Source: Mycolicibacterium goodii
Lineage (GTDB): Bacteria > Actinomycetota > Actinomycetes > Mycobacteriales > Mycobacteriaceae
Length of the DNA: 64,000 nt
Reading direction: 5' to 3'
Assembly (NCBI RefSeq): GCF_001187505.1
Contig: NZ_CP012150.1
Span: forward strand, 2,294,001-2,358,000
The position numbers and the translations under genes are program-made. This document shows, piece after piece, positions 1 to 8,705 of this stretch (positions are counted from its first letter, which is position 1; each line of letters starts with the position of its first letter). Under the pieces are notes generated by a model. It made no database searches. It had not been told where the DNA came from and was given only the letters and a program-made list of their open reading frames with translations.

Positions 1-138
1 CTGCTCACACAGCAGCCGCCACAGGTCCGGGTCATAGCCCAGCTCGGATTCCATCGCCGCGCGCACCGCCTCCGGCGATGCGTGTTTCTCCACCAACGCG
101 GCGACGGTATCCCGCAGCAGTTCGCGTTCTTCACTCAC
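1..138 (-). CDS. fadE33: Acyl-CoA dehydrogenase FadE33, N-terminal fragment cut by the window edge
   Basis: The first 46 codons of a minus-strand gene are present, starting at GTG (138-136) and running off the left edge. The peptide begins VSEERELLRDTVAALVEKHA, typical of the N-terminal helix of acyl-CoA dehydrogenases and matching what I recall of mycobacterial FadE33. The start overlaps the fadE32 stop by 4 nt (GTGA), so it is the last visible member of the fadD3-fadE31-fadE32-fadE33 operon. In the KstR2 regulon this protein is assigned to late HIP (C/D-ring) breakdown. No active-site part is visible; the name rests on order and the N-terminus. Confidence 0.8.
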   Translation of the reverse strand, partial: MSEERELLRDTVAALVEKHASPEAVRAAMESELGYDPDLWRLLCEQ

Positions 139-1091
139 GTCAGGCCCTCCAGTACTCTGCGGCGGTGTAGCGCCGGATCCCCCCAAGCCGGGCGCAAAGC
201 CTGCACCCGCAGCAACAACAACGACAGGTCGTGCTCCTGAGTGAACCCGATCGCGCCGTGGGTCTGCAGGGCCGACCTGGCGGACAGCAGCGCCGCGTCG
301 GCGGCAGCCACCTTGGCCGCGCTCACGTCGCGGGCGGTGTCGGGTGAGCCTTCGGCCAGCGACAGCGCGGCGCCGTACACCAGCGGGCGGGCCAGTTCGA
401 TGGCGATGTGGACGTCGGCCAGTTTGTGCTTGATGGCCTGGTATGAGCCGATGACGCGGCCGAACTGGGTGCGCTGCTTGGCGTATTCCACGGCCTGGTC
501 GAGCATGGCCTGACCGGCGCCCACCAACTGGGCGGCCGTGGCCAGCACGCCGAACTCGTAGGCCATGGCGGTGTCGGCGGCCACGGCGTCTCCGGCGGGT
601 GAGACGTCGAACAGCCTGCGGGCGGGGTCGACGGATTCGTGGCGCTCACCGGCGGTTGCCCGGCGCACCTGGCCGTCGTGCGCGAACAGGATCAGGCCCG
701 CGGTGTCGGCGTCGACGGCGCGGGGAACCTGCGGCGGCAGAGCCACGGTGGCGATCAGCTCACCAGAGGCCAGCGCACCGCAACGTTCGTCGTCGGCGAG
801 CAGGATGGGCGCGACGGCGATGGACTCGGTGACCGGTCCGGGCACACCCCAGTAGCCGAGCCGTTCCAGCGCCACCACGAGATCGGCCGGGTGAGCCTCG
901 ATGCCGTCGAACTTCTCGGGGACCAGCAGCGCGGTCACCCCCAGATCGGTCAGCTGTGCCCAGACCTTGCGGCCCGCGGTGGTGTCACCCTCGCCCCACG
1001 CGCGGATCGCCGTTGGTACGTAGGCGGCGCCCAGCGCGGCGTCGATGCTTGCGGCGAAATCGCGCTGCTGATCGTCGGTTTCGAAGTTCAT
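135..1091 (-). CDS. fadE32: Acyl-CoA dehydrogenase FadE32 (late steroid-ring catabolism)
   Basis: This 318-residue protein is shorter than a classical acyl-CoA dehydrogenase, as expected for FadE32. The start at ATG 1091 (MNFETDDQQRDF) overlaps the fadE31 end by 4 nt. C-terminal ACAD helices are visible: QRTQFGRVIGSYQAIKHKLADVH in the middle and THGAIGFTQEHDL near the end. In the family, FadE31 and FadE32 form a heteromeric flavoprotein that dehydrogenates the methyl-oxo-octanedioyl-CoA intermediate formed after IpdAB and FadA6. The tight overlaps on both sides support co-translation with its partner. A longer reading frame upstream of 1091 belongs to antisense noise over fadE31. Confidence 0.88.
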   Translation of the reverse strand: MNFETDDQQRDFAASIDAALGAAYVPTAIRAWGEGDTTAGRKVWAQLTDLGVTALLVPEKFDGIEAHPADLVVALERLGYWGVPGPVTESIAVAPILLADDERCGALASGELIATVALPPQVPRAVDADTAGLILFAHDGQVRRATAGERHESVDPARRLFDVSPAGDAVAADTAMAYEFGVLATAAQLVGAGQAMLDQAVEYAKQRTQFGRVIGSYQAIKHKLADVHIAIELARPLVYGAALSLAEGSPDTARDVSAAKVAAADAALLSARSALQTHGAIGFTQEHDLSLLLLRVQALRPAWGDPALHRRRVLEGLT

Positions 1092-2230
1092 TTGCTCTTT
1101 CCCGCAGATTCGCGTGGCAGGCCCAGCAACCGTTCGGCGATGATGTTGCGCTGAATCTCGTTGGTGCCCGCGTAGATCGGGCCGCCCAGCGCGAACAGCA
1201 GACCGTGGGTCCAGTTGTTGGCAAGCTCGCCGTCCGCGCCCGCCAGATCCAGCGCGGTCTGGTGCAGCGCCACGTCGAGCTCGGACCAGAACACCTTGGT
1301 CACCGAAGATTCCGCACCCAGCTCGCCACCGTTGGCCAGGCGGGTCACCGTGCCGAACGTGTGCAGCCGGTAGGCCTGCGCCTTGATCCACGCATCGGCC
1401 ACGCGATCGGTGAACGCCGGATCGGGGTTGGCCTTCCACCGCTGCACGAGGCGTTCGGCGGGGGCCAGGAAGCGTGCCGGGCTGCGCAGCGACATGCCGC
1501 GCTCATTGCTCGAGGTGCTCATCGCCGCGCGCCAGCCGTCGTGCACACCGCCGATCACGTCGTTGTCGGGCACGAACACGTCGTCGAAGAAGATCTCGCC
1601 GAAGCCGGTGTCCCCGCCGAGCTGCGCGATCGGGCGCACCGTGACGCCCTCGGCCTTGAGGTCGAACATGAAGTACGTCAGGCCCTTGTGGCGCTGCGCC
1701 TCGGGGTCGGACCGGAACAGCCCGAAACCGCGCTCCCCGAACACCGCCCGCGAGCTCCAGATCTTCTGCCCGTTGAGCAGCCAGCCGCCGTCGGTCCTGG
1801 TGGCCGTCGACCGCAGCGACGCCAGGTCGCTGCCCGACTCGGGCTCCGACCAGGCCTGGGCCCAGATCTCCTCGCCGCTGGCCATCTTCGGCAGCACGCG
1901 GTCGAGTTGTTCCTCGGTGCCGTGCGCGAACAGCGTCGGCGCCAGCATCGAGGTGCCGTTGGCGCTGGCCCGGCCCGGGGCACCGGCACGGAAGTACTCC
2001 TCTTCGAACACCACCCACTGCAGCAGCGTGGCGTCACGTCCGCCGTACTTCTTCGGCCAGGCGATCACCGACAGGCCCGCGTCGAAAAGCACCCTGTCCC
2101 AACGGCGGTGCTGCTCGAAGCCTTCCTTGGTGTCGTACGATTCGGTCGGGAACGAATCCCGGTTGGCGGCGAGGAACTCGCGAACCTCGGCTTGGAACTC
2201 GCGAGTGGCCTCGTCAATCTGCAGGTCCAT
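1088..2230 (-). CDS. fadE31: Acyl-CoA dehydrogenase FadE31
   Basis: This 380-residue full-length acyl-CoA dehydrogenase is the catalytic partner of FadE32. The N-terminal helical domain starts MDLQIDEATREFQAEVREFL. The middle domain has WSEPESGSDLASLRST, the FAD-contacting segment, and the C-terminus has YAGTNEIQRNIIAERLLGLPR, the nucleotide-binding end motif. I chose ATG 2230, which shares one base with the fadD3 stop (TGATG); an in-frame GTG lies at 2233. It is part of the KstR2-controlled operon read leftwards from the operator at 3801. The FadE31/32 assignment follows gene order and protein size. Confidence 0.88.
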   Translation of the reverse strand: MDLQIDEATREFQAEVREFLAANRDSFPTESYDTKEGFEQHRRWDRVLFDAGLSVIAWPKKYGGRDATLLQWVVFEEEYFRAGAPGRASANGTSMLAPTLFAHGTEEQLDRVLPKMASGEEIWAQAWSEPESGSDLASLRSTATRTDGGWLLNGQKIWSSRAVFGERGFGLFRSDPEAQRHKGLTYFMFDLKAEGVTVRPIAQLGGDTGFGEIFFDDVFVPDNDVIGGVHDGWRAAMSTSSNERGMSLRSPARFLAPAERLVQRWKANPDPAFTDRVADAWIKAQAYRLHTFGTVTRLANGGELGAESSVTKVFWSELDVALHQTALDLAGADGELANNWTHGLLFALGGPIYAGTNEIQRNIIAERLLGLPRESAGKSK

Positions 2231-3783
2231 CACACCTTCTCCCGTAGGGCCGGCTTGACCACTTTTCCACCCGGATTGCGTGGCAGCGCGTCGAGGAACT
2301 CGACCGATCGCGGGACCTTGAAGTTCGCCAGATGCTCGCGGGCATAGGCGATCACGGTGGCCTCGTCCAACTGCGCGCCGGGCCTGGTGACGACGAAGGC
2401 CTTGCCCACCTCGCCGAGGCGTTCGTCGGGAACGCCGATCACCGCGGACTCGGCCACGCCGTCCAACCGGGCGAGCACCTGTTCGATCTCGGCGGGGTAG
2501 ACGTTGAACCCGCCGCAGATGTACATGTCCTTGAGTCGGTCGGTGATGGTGAGGTTGCCCGCGGCGTCGAGTTTCCCGATGTCACCGGTGTGCAGCCACC
2601 CGTCGGCGTCGATCGCCGCCGCGGTGGCCTCGTCGTCGTCGAGGTAGCCGAGCATCACGTTCGGGCCGCGCAGCAGCACCTCGCCCGAATCGCCCAGGCG
2701 CAGTTCGAAATCGGCGATCGGCCGGCCACATGTGGTGGCGACGGTGACCGCGTCGTCGTCCGGGCGGCACATCGTGCCGAACCCGGCGGCCTCGGTCAGC
2801 CCGTACGCGGTGAGCACGATGTCGATGTCCAGTTCGGTCTGCATGCGTTCGATCAGCACCACCGGCACCACGGCAGCGCCGGTCACCGCGAACCGCAACG
2901 AGCTCAGGTCGTAGCCGCCGCGGCCCGGGTGGTCGAGCAGCGTCTGGTAGATGGTCGGCGGACCGGGCAACACCGTGATCTCGTGCTCGGCAACCGCTTT
3001 CATGGTCTGCTCGGGGTCGAACGTCAGCATCGGGTACAGCGTCGCGCCGGTCTGCAGGCATGCCAGGATCCCGGCCTTGTACCCGAAGTTGTGGAAGAAC
3101 GGGTTGATGCACAGGTAACGGTCGGCGCTGGTGACCTGCCCGCACTCGGCCCATGCGGCCGACCCGTCGAGCGACTGGCGGTGCGCGCAGCGCACCCCCT
3201 TGCTGCGGCCGGTGGTGCCGGAGGTGAACAGGATGTCGGAGACGTCGTCGGGGGACACCGCCGCCGCGCGGGCGTCGACCTCGGCCAGTGCCGCGTCGTC
3301 GGCGCGCGAGGTGAATTCCTCCCAGTCGCCGTCATTTTCGTCGATCGGCACGCGCACGATGTGTCGCAGGGCGGGCAGCGCGGCGCGGTCGAGGTCGGCG
3401 GTCCTGTCGGTGCCGAGGAACTTCCCCGACGCGATCAGCAGCGGTGCGCCCGTGCGGACCAGGATGTCGGTCGCCTCGCTCGCGGTGTAGCGCGTGTTGA
3501 GCGGGACGACGACGCCGCCGGCGTAGTGCGTGGCGAGGCTGGCCACCACCCAGTGCCAGGTGTTCGGCGACCAGATCGCGACCCGGTCGCCCGGTGCGAC
3601 GCCGAGGGCGATCATCGCCGCGGACGCGCGCCGGACCTCGTCGCGCAACTGCGCATAGGTCAGTCGACGATCGGGGCTGACCACGGCGTCGTGGTCGGGG
3701 AACTGCGCAGCCACCCGGTCCAGCACCGCTGGAACGGTTCTGACCCCCCGGTCGCTGCGCGCGTGACCAACGGCGCTCGTCAT
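2230..3783 (-). CDS. fadD3: HIP-CoA synthetase FadD3 (acyl-CoA ligase)
   Basis: This 517-residue adenylate-forming ligase activates HIP, the two-ring propanoate left after steroid A/B-ring removal, to HIP-CoA and so commits it to the KstR2 pathway. The P-loop LFTSGTTGRSKGV is near residue 187, the A5 motif YGLTEAAGFGT in the middle, GFNVYPAEIE marks the C-terminal hinge region, and the catalytic lysine motif NPGGKVVKPALR is at the end. ATG 3783 is preceded by a clear ribosome site (AGAGGAG). It is the first gene of the leftward operon and diverges from fadE30 across a 47-bp spacer carrying a KstR2 operator. Confidence 0.92.
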   Translation of the reverse strand: MTSAVGHARSDRGVRTVPAVLDRVAAQFPDHDAVVSPDRRLTYAQLRDEVRRASAAMIALGVAPGDRVAIWSPNTWHWVVASLATHYAGGVVVPLNTRYTASEATDILVRTGAPLLIASGKFLGTDRTADLDRAALPALRHIVRVPIDENDGDWEEFTSRADDAALAEVDARAAAVSPDDVSDILFTSGTTGRSKGVRCAHRQSLDGSAAWAECGQVTSADRYLCINPFFHNFGYKAGILACLQTGATLYPMLTFDPEQTMKAVAEHEITVLPGPPTIYQTLLDHPGRGGYDLSSLRFAVTGAAVVPVVLIERMQTELDIDIVLTAYGLTEAAGFGTMCRPDDDAVTVATTCGRPIADFELRLGDSGEVLLRGPNVMLGYLDDDEATAAAIDADGWLHTGDIGKLDAAGNLTITDRLKDMYICGGFNVYPAEIEQVLARLDGVAESAVIGVPDERLGEVGKAFVVTRPGAQLDEATVIAYAREHLANFKVPRSVEFLDALPRNPGGKVVKPALREKV

Positions 3784-3800
3784 CAGTGCTCCTCTAACAA

Positions 3801-3830
3801 AGCAAGTGCTTGGTAGGTTAGCCTACAAGG
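3801..3830. promoter_or_regulatory. KstR2 operator and divergent fadD3/fadE30 promoter
   Basis: AGCAAGTGCTTGGT at 3801-3814 fits the KstR2 consensus AnCAAGnnCTTGnT exactly. A -10-like box TAGCCT (3819-3824) follows, with 6 nt to the GTG of fadE30 at 3831, the spacing expected for a leaderless transcript. The operator lies where the -35 element would be, so bound KstR2 should block polymerase; HIP-CoA is the known inducing ligand of the family. The site must also serve fadD3 on the other strand. Confidence 0.88.
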
Positions 3831-4979
3831 GTGATAGAGGTCCAGGAGTTCCGGGCCGAGGTCCGGCAGTGGCTCGCAGACAATCTCGTCGGCGAATACG
3901 CCGCGCTCAAAGGACTCGGCGGGCCGGGGCGTGAGCATGAGGCATTCGAGGAACGTCGAGCGTGGAATCAGCACCTGGCCGCGGCAGGCCTGACCTGCCT
4001 CGGCTGGCCCGTCGAGCACGGAGGACGGGGGCTGTCGGTGGCCCACCGCGTCGCGTTCTACGAGGAGTACGCGCGCGCCGACGCACCCGACAAGGTCAAC
4101 CACTTCGGTGAGGAACTGCTCGGCCCCACGCTCATCGAGTACGGCACCCCCGAGCAGCAGAAGCGCTTCCTGCCGAAGATCCTCGACGTCACCGAACTGT
4201 GGTGCCAGGGCTACTCCGAGCCCAATGCGGGCAGTGACCTGGCGAATGTGTCGACCACGGCCGAACTGGTCGGCGACGAATGGGTGATCAACGGCCAGAA
4301 GGTGTGGACGTCGCTGGCGCACTGGGCGCAGTGGTGCTTCGTGGTGGCGCGCACCGAGAAGGGGTCCAAGCGCCACGCGGGGCTGTCCTATCTGCTGGTG
4401 CCGCTCGATCAGCCCGGCGTCGAGATCCGGCCCATCAACCAGCTCACCGGCGACTCCGAGTTCAACGAGGTGTTCTTCGACAACGCCCGCACCGAGGCCG
4501 GCCTCGTGGTCGGCCGGCCCGGCGACGGCTGGCGGGTGGCGATGGGCACGCTGACCTTCGAGCGTGGCGTGTCCACCCTCGGGCAGCAGATCCGTTACGC
4601 CCGCGAACATTCCAACCTCGTCGAGCTGGCCAAACGCACCGGTGCCGTCGACGATCCGTTGATCCGCGAACGGCTGGTCCGGTCCTGGACCGGTCTGCAG
4701 GCCATGCGCTCGTACGCGCTGGCCACGATGGACGCCGAGCAACCAGGACAAGACAACGTGTCGAAGCTGTTGTGGGCCAACTGGCATCGTGAGCTGGGCG
4801 AGATCGCCATGGACGTGCTCGGTAAGACCGGGCTCACGCTGGACGACGGTGAGTTCGACGAGTGGCAGCGGCTGTACCTGTTCTCCCGTGCCGACACCAT
4901 CTACGGCGGGTCCAACGAGATCCAGCGCAACATCATCGCCGAGCGGGTGCTCGGCCTGCCCCGAGAGGTCAAGGGATGA
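3831..4979 (+). CDS. fadE30: HIP-CoA dehydrogenase FadE30
   Basis: This 382-residue acyl-CoA dehydrogenase catalyses, in this family, the first oxidation of HIP-CoA. Recognisable elements are YSEPNAGSDLANVSTT (FAD-side loop), VINGQKVWTS (beta domain) and GGSNEIQRNIIAERVLGLPR at the C-terminus. The start is GTG 3831, which is 6 nt after a -10 box and lacks a ribosome-binding site, fitting leaderless translation. It is followed by ipdF with an ATGA overlap. The pairing fadE30-ipdF is the conserved mycobacterial order. Confidence 0.9.
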   Translation: MIEVQEFRAEVRQWLADNLVGEYAALKGLGGPGREHEAFEERRAWNQHLAAAGLTCLGWPVEHGGRGLSVAHRVAFYEEYARADAPDKVNHFGEELLGPTLIEYGTPEQQKRFLPKILDVTELWCQGYSEPNAGSDLANVSTTAELVGDEWVINGQKVWTSLAHWAQWCFVVARTEKGSKRHAGLSYLLVPLDQPGVEIRPINQLTGDSEFNEVFFDNARTEAGLVVGRPGDGWRVAMGTLTFERGVSTLGQQIRYAREHSNLVELAKRTGAVDDPLIRERLVRSWTGLQAMRSYALATMDAEQPGQDNVSKLLWANWHRELGEIAMDVLGKTGLTLDDGEFDEWQRLYLFSRADTIYGGSNEIQRNIIAERVLGLPREVKG

Positions 4980-5764
4980 AGCTGTCGGAGCCGCCGAAAG
5001 AGATTGACGGGCACGGCCTTCTGAAGGACAAGGTGGTCCTGGTGACCGCGGCCGCCGGTACCGGCATCGGCTCGACCACCGCGCGGCGCGCCCTGCTCGA
5101 GGGCGCCGACGTGGTGATCTCGGACTACCACGAGCGCAGGCTGGGGGAGACCCGCGATCAGCTCGCCGGGCTCGGTCTGGGGCGCGTCGACTCCGTGGTG
5201 TGCGATGTGACCAGCACCGAGGCCGTCGACGCGCTGATCGCCGAGACCGTCGAGAAGGCGGGCCGGCTGGACGTGCTGGTCAACAATGCGGGCCTGGGTG
5301 GGCAGACCGCCGTCATCGACATGACCGACGAGGAGTGGGACCGCGTCCTCAACGTCACCCTCACCTCGGTCATGCGTGCGACGCGCGCGGCGTTGCGGTA
5401 CTTCCGCGGCGTCGAGCACGGCGGCGTCATCGTCAACAACGCCAGCGTGCTGGGTTGGCGCGCACAGCATTCGCAGTCGCACTACGCCGCCGCCAAGGCC
5501 GGTGTCATGGCCCTGACGCGCTGCAGCGCGATCGAGGCCGTCGAGTACGGCGTGCGGATCAACGCCGTGTCGCCGAGCATCGCGCGGCACAAGTTCCTGG
5601 AGAAGACGTCGTCGGCCGAGCTGCTGGACCGGCTGGCCGGCGACGAGGCGTTCGGCCGCGCCGCCGAGCCGTGGGAGGTCGCCGCGACCATCGCGTTCCT
5701 CGCGAGCGACTACTCCAGCTACCTGACCGGCGAGGTCATCTCGGTGTCCAGCCAGCGGGCCTGA
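4976..5764 (+). CDS. ipdF: Short-chain dehydrogenase IpdF (steroid C/D-ring pathway)
   Basis: This 262-residue classical SDR has the cofactor loop TAAAGTGIG after strand 1, NNAG near residue 100 and the catalytic S...YxxxK (NNASVLGW ... SHYAAAK). The family member oxidises the 5-hydroxy group of the HIC-CoA intermediate after FadE30 and hydration. The ATG at 4976 overlaps the fadE30 stop (ATGA). It is the last gene of this two-gene operon; a long inverted repeat follows at once, and the next gene runs convergently. Confidence 0.88.
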   Translation: MKLSEPPKEIDGHGLLKDKVVLVTAAAGTGIGSTTARRALLEGADVVISDYHERRLGETRDQLAGLGLGRVDSVVCDVTSTEAVDALIAETVEKAGRLDVLVNNAGLGGQTAVIDMTDEEWDRVLNVTLTSVMRATRAALRYFRGVEHGGVIVNNASVLGWRAQHSQSHYAAAKAGVMALTRCSAIEAVEYGVRINAVSPSIARHKFLEKTSSAELLDRLAGDEAFGRAAEPWEVAATIAFLASDYSSYLTGEVISVSSQRA

Positions 5765-5772
5765 TTTTCCTT

Positions 5773-5834
5773 CGCCGAGATTGCACTGAAGGACAAGCCA
5801 GGGCGATTTTTTGTCCCTGGATGCAATCTCGGCG
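5773..5834. repeat. Nested inverted repeat between convergent genes
   Basis: Outer arms of 13 nt (5773-5785 and 5822-5834, CGCCGAGATTGCA and its complement) are perfect. An inner 6-bp pair CCAGGG/CCCTGG (5798-5803 / 5815-5820) encloses a loop with a T6 run. It lies 8 nt after ipdF and 28 nt before the end of the convergent membrane gene. It could act as a two-way terminator. Its sequence differs from the two GAGCAGACG repeats further on, but its placement is the same. Confidence 0.7.
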
Positions 5835-5862
5835 CGGGCCTGCTCGGTTCTCACGGAACCGG

Positions 5863-6486
5863 TCAGTCTCGCTGGTGTCGACCGTACGATCGCTGATCGA
5901 AAAGCCATATCCGACTTCCGTAGTAGCCGGCGAGGTAGAACAACGGAAAAACCCCGAGGGTGAGAACAGATACGAGGGCGAACTGAAGTGTTTGGCCCCC
6001 GGAGAACCCGCCGCCCGACCCACTATCGCGGTAGCCGAAGACCGCGCCGATCGCGATGACAATCAGCGCTGCGACCACCGCCGGCCACATCGTTGCATTG
6101 CTGAGGGTCAGGGATATGGCACCAATAGTTAGAACTGCCGACGTGCCGACCAATCGCCACCAGGATTTCGCAACCGTCACGCCGCCGCCGTAAGGCTCAC
6201 TTCTTTGGCTGTAGAACGAGATACGACGACCGCGTATGTTCAGAAAAGGTGTGTGCACGTACGCAACGAAGATTACCGCCGCGAGAACGAATGCGGATGC
6301 GCCGAATCTGGCCCCGAGCCCTGGCGTTTCAGCAATGAAGTACGACGAAATGCACGTCAATAACCCACCCGACCAGAACACTGCGCGGCCAGTTCGCAAG
6401 TCTCGACGAGGAGCCAAAGCCATTGCAGCCAAGCCTACGATTGCGGCGATCAACGGGATTTTGTTCACGGGCTGCCTGTCAACCAT
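5863..6486 (-). CDS. Polytopic membrane protein, candidate immunity partner
   Basis: This 207-residue protein has about six hydrophobic segments (for example residues 10-26, 36-53, 63-82, 108-126, 131-150 and 166-190) and no recognised catalytic motif. It is the last gene of the inserted type VII-associated block, and its ATG at 6486 overlaps the end of the upstream toxin-like gene by 22 nt. A membrane protein encoded directly after a secreted protein with a glycine-rich hydrophobic C-terminus is the arrangement expected for an immunity protein against a membrane-acting toxin; that is inference. The upstream gene is now broken, so expression would depend on the IS or a fragment promoter. Confidence 0.75.
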   Translation of the reverse strand: MVDRQPVNKIPLIAAIVGLAAMALAPRRDLRTGRAVFWSGGLLTCISSYFIAETPGLGARFGASAFVLAAVIFVAYVHTPFLNIRGRRISFYSQRSEPYGGGVTVAKSWWRLVGTSAVLTIGAISLTLSNATMWPAVVAALIVIAIGAVFGYRDSGSGGGFSGGQTLQFALVSVLTLGVFPLFYLAGYYGSRIWLFDQRSYGRHQRD

Positions 6487-7844
6487 CTGTACACAAGGTC
6501 GCCGCCTTGTTCTCCGTAAATCGCGCCGATAGTTCCGAGGGTGACGGCGCCCAAGAATACGCCGGGAGGGCCTCCGACAGCGCCTATCTCAGCCCCGAGT
6601 GCGCCAAGCCCCCAGGCGCCTATCATCCCACCGCCAGTTTTTGCTGCGACCTGCCCGACTGGTACGCCATTGTGGATGTCGTAGAGCCCAACACCCAGAT
6701 CTACGAGGGTACCGACGGTGCCTAGCTTCCCGCCGATTGACCTGAGTGCCTCGACGTCACTTGGTGAGTAAGTCTCTACGGAGGGCATCCAATGTTCGCC
6801 GGTGGGTAGGGCGTCTGCCGTGCGGTTGAAGGCCTCGTGCAGTCCCGAGGTCACCTTTCCGGCCGCAGAAGCGCCTTTGACGAGCTCCGGTGGAATCACC
6901 CCGTGTGACATTTGCTCAGCTGCTTGAGCAGCACCCTCAGGGGTCATCCCGGCTTGTTGGAGTTGCTGCTCAACACGTGCCACTACCATGCTGCGTGCCT
7001 CAACCTCGGCGTTATCGAGCATCGCGGTGGCCTGGTCAGCGGTCATCGGTGCGGCGCCAAGCAGTCCCTGTTCGAGCTTCGCCTGCATCTCAAGACGGGA
7101 CTGGGCCCGCGTGCGCGCATCGCCACCGAGGACAGGGTCAACGGGAAGCGGCCCTGAGGCCTGAGCCGTGAAGTAATCGTTCAAACGCTCGCCGGCATAG
7201 CGACGTTCGTCTAGCGAGGATGAGGGATTGTTTAGAGTGTCATAGTCGCGGAGTCGGCCTGCAGCCGCCTCCTTCTCCGCAGTCCATTCGCCCGGAGTGT
7301 TGACGAGTGCTTCGTCCGCCGTGCGTTCGGCTTCTCCGTATCTGCCTGCGTCACTCTGCCCGAGAGTCGGATTTTCGCCATGACCGTCAACAGATGATGT
7401 GACATCCGGGCTGTATTTTTCGGCCGCCATTTCTCTGCTTGACTGAGAAAGCTGTTCGGAGTAGTGGTCGCGGACCGCTTCAACTCCGCGCAATCCCTCC
7501 CGAACCCGCTCGACGGCGGCTTCTTTTAGTTCTGACCAGTCGACAGTTTCCCCGTTCGCCTCAGCTTCCTGGATCAAAACGTCGACCTGGTTATCGAGAG
7601 CTTGGAGAGCGCCCTCGAGCTGGCTGATCATCTGATCAGCGCTCTGCTGCGCTTCAGCCAGCGACGCAGATATATTTTGAAGATCGACGGCTACTTTCGC
7701 CATTTGCTCCCATGACAAATGAAGGGACTCCGTCGCTCGGCGTACTTCAGCCGCATCATTGATCGGGTGGTCCCCGCCATCTTGGCGGTCCCACGCGGCT
7801 TCGAATCGCTGTTTCGCCGCGTTGAATTCGTCAGTTATCTCTTG
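6465..7844 (-). pseudogene. Large toxin-like protein of a type VII locus, 3' part (interrupted by IS21-type element)
   Basis: This is the downstream part of a gene split by the IS at 7845-10477. Removing the IS and one copy of the 5-bp duplication joins it in frame to the N-terminal piece at 10478-10632 (…CTQ-EITDEF…), giving about 509 residues. The N-terminal third is alpha-helical with a WDRQDGGDHPINDAAEV segment, typical of mycobacterial WXG-like secreted helical domains. The middle is acidic and helical. The last ~75 residues are rich in glycine and hydrophobic residues (GTLVDLGVGLYDIHNG, GGGMIGAWGLGALGAEIG), resembling a membrane-inserting segment. A GTG at 7871 inside the IS end could start a truncated product. 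The toxin role is inferred. Confidence 0.75.
7840..7844. repeat. Target-site duplication, left copy
   Basis: TCTTG lies immediately outside the left IS end and is repeated exactly at 10478-10482 outside the right end. A 5-bp duplication is within the usual range for IS21 elements and fixes both element boundaries. Confidence 0.92.
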
Positions 7845-7870
7845 TGTCGCTTGCCAGGGTGATGGGACCA
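7845..7870. repeat. IS21-type terminal inverted repeat, left
   Basis: TGTCGCTTGCCA-GGGT-GATGGGACCA pairs with the right end (10452-10477). Only the 4-nt linker differs, apart from one shared base. A further GATGGGACCACC copy follows at about 7889-7900, like the multiple transposase-binding sites at IS21 ends. Confidence 0.9.
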
Positions 7871-7906
7871 CCTGATTGCCGAGGGGGATGGGACCACCGT
7901 GGCGCG

Positions 7907-8704
7907 TTATTGAGGATGCTTGTTGGCAGGGTCTGGGTCAAGCTGGGGCCGGGTTCGTTGGCGGTAGGACGGTCCTTCGATGACCAGGGTGTGCGCGGCG
8001 GAGGTCAGCCGGTCGATGGCTGATTGGGCCAGCAGGGTGTCGGCGGTCATGGTCAGCCATTCGGCGGGCTCCCGGTTCGAGGTCATGATGGTGGTCTTGG
8101 CGCGGTGGCGCTCGACGACGATTTCGTAGAAGTCGCTGGTTTCGGTGGCGTCGAGGGGTCGTAGCGCGAAGTCGTCGATGATCAGAACGTCGACGGCGGC
8201 CAGTCGGCGGATCTCGGCATCGACGGTGTGGTCCAGGCGTGCAGCGCGCAGCCGGGTGAACAGTTTGTCGGCGCGGCCGAAAACGACGGTGTGTCGGCGG
8301 CGAATAGCCATGTGGCCCAATGCTGTTGCCAGATGGGTCTTGCCGACGCCGACGGGCCCGAGGACGATCGCGGACTGGCCGGCGTCCAGGAACCGTAGCG
8401 AGGTGAGATCACCGAGCAGGGTGCGGTCATAGCGCAGGTCGTCGTGGGCGGTCCAGGTGTCAAACCGCATGCTCGGGTCGAGTCCGGCTTTGGCCGCCCG
8501 CAACGCGGCGGAGCGGGATTCGCGTCGGGAGACCTCGTCGGCCAGCAGTGTTTCCAAAAAGCCGATGTGGCTGAGTTTGTGTTGTCGGGCCAAGGCGGCG
8601 CGTTCGGGCAGGGTGTCAGCCATTGCACCGAGCTTGAGGGCTTTGAGCAGTCGGAGCAGATCAGCGCCGACCGGATCGGTAGCGCCACGGGCGGTGGTGG
8701 TCAT
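7907..8704 (-). CDS. istB: IS21-family helper ATPase IstB
   Basis: This 265-residue AAA+ ATPase assists IstA in target selection and strand transfer. Walker A GPVGVGKTH is at about residues 117-125, Walker B VLIIDDFA at about 172-179, and a sensor-type MTSNREP follows. The start at ATG 8704 lies just 1 nt from the istA stop (8706-8708), as is typical for istAB. It ends 63 nt from the left IS end. Confidence 0.95.
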   Translation of the reverse strand: MTTTARGATDPVGADLLRLLKALKLGAMADTLPERAALARQHKLSHIGFLETLLADEVSRRESRSAALRAAKAGLDPSMRFDTWTAHDDLRYDRTLLGDLTSLRFLDAGQSAIVLGPVGVGKTHLATALGHMAIRRRHTVVFGRADKLFTRLRAARLDHTVDAEIRRLAAVDVLIIDDFALRPLDATETSDFYEIVVERHRAKTTIMTSNREPAEWLTMTADTLLAQSAIDRLTSAAHTLVIEGPSYRQRTRPQLDPDPANKHPQ

Positions 8705-8705
8705 G

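Noticed and set aside
2332..3816. A 494-codon plus-strand frame opposite fadD3
   Set aside because: It is antisense to fadD3, which has every ligase motif; the frame ends through the KstR2 operator.
6465..7871. A self-standing 468-residue gene starting inside the IS end
   Set aside because: The first eight codons are IS sequence and the true N-terminus is found across the IS in frame, so it is treated as the 3' part of a split gene.
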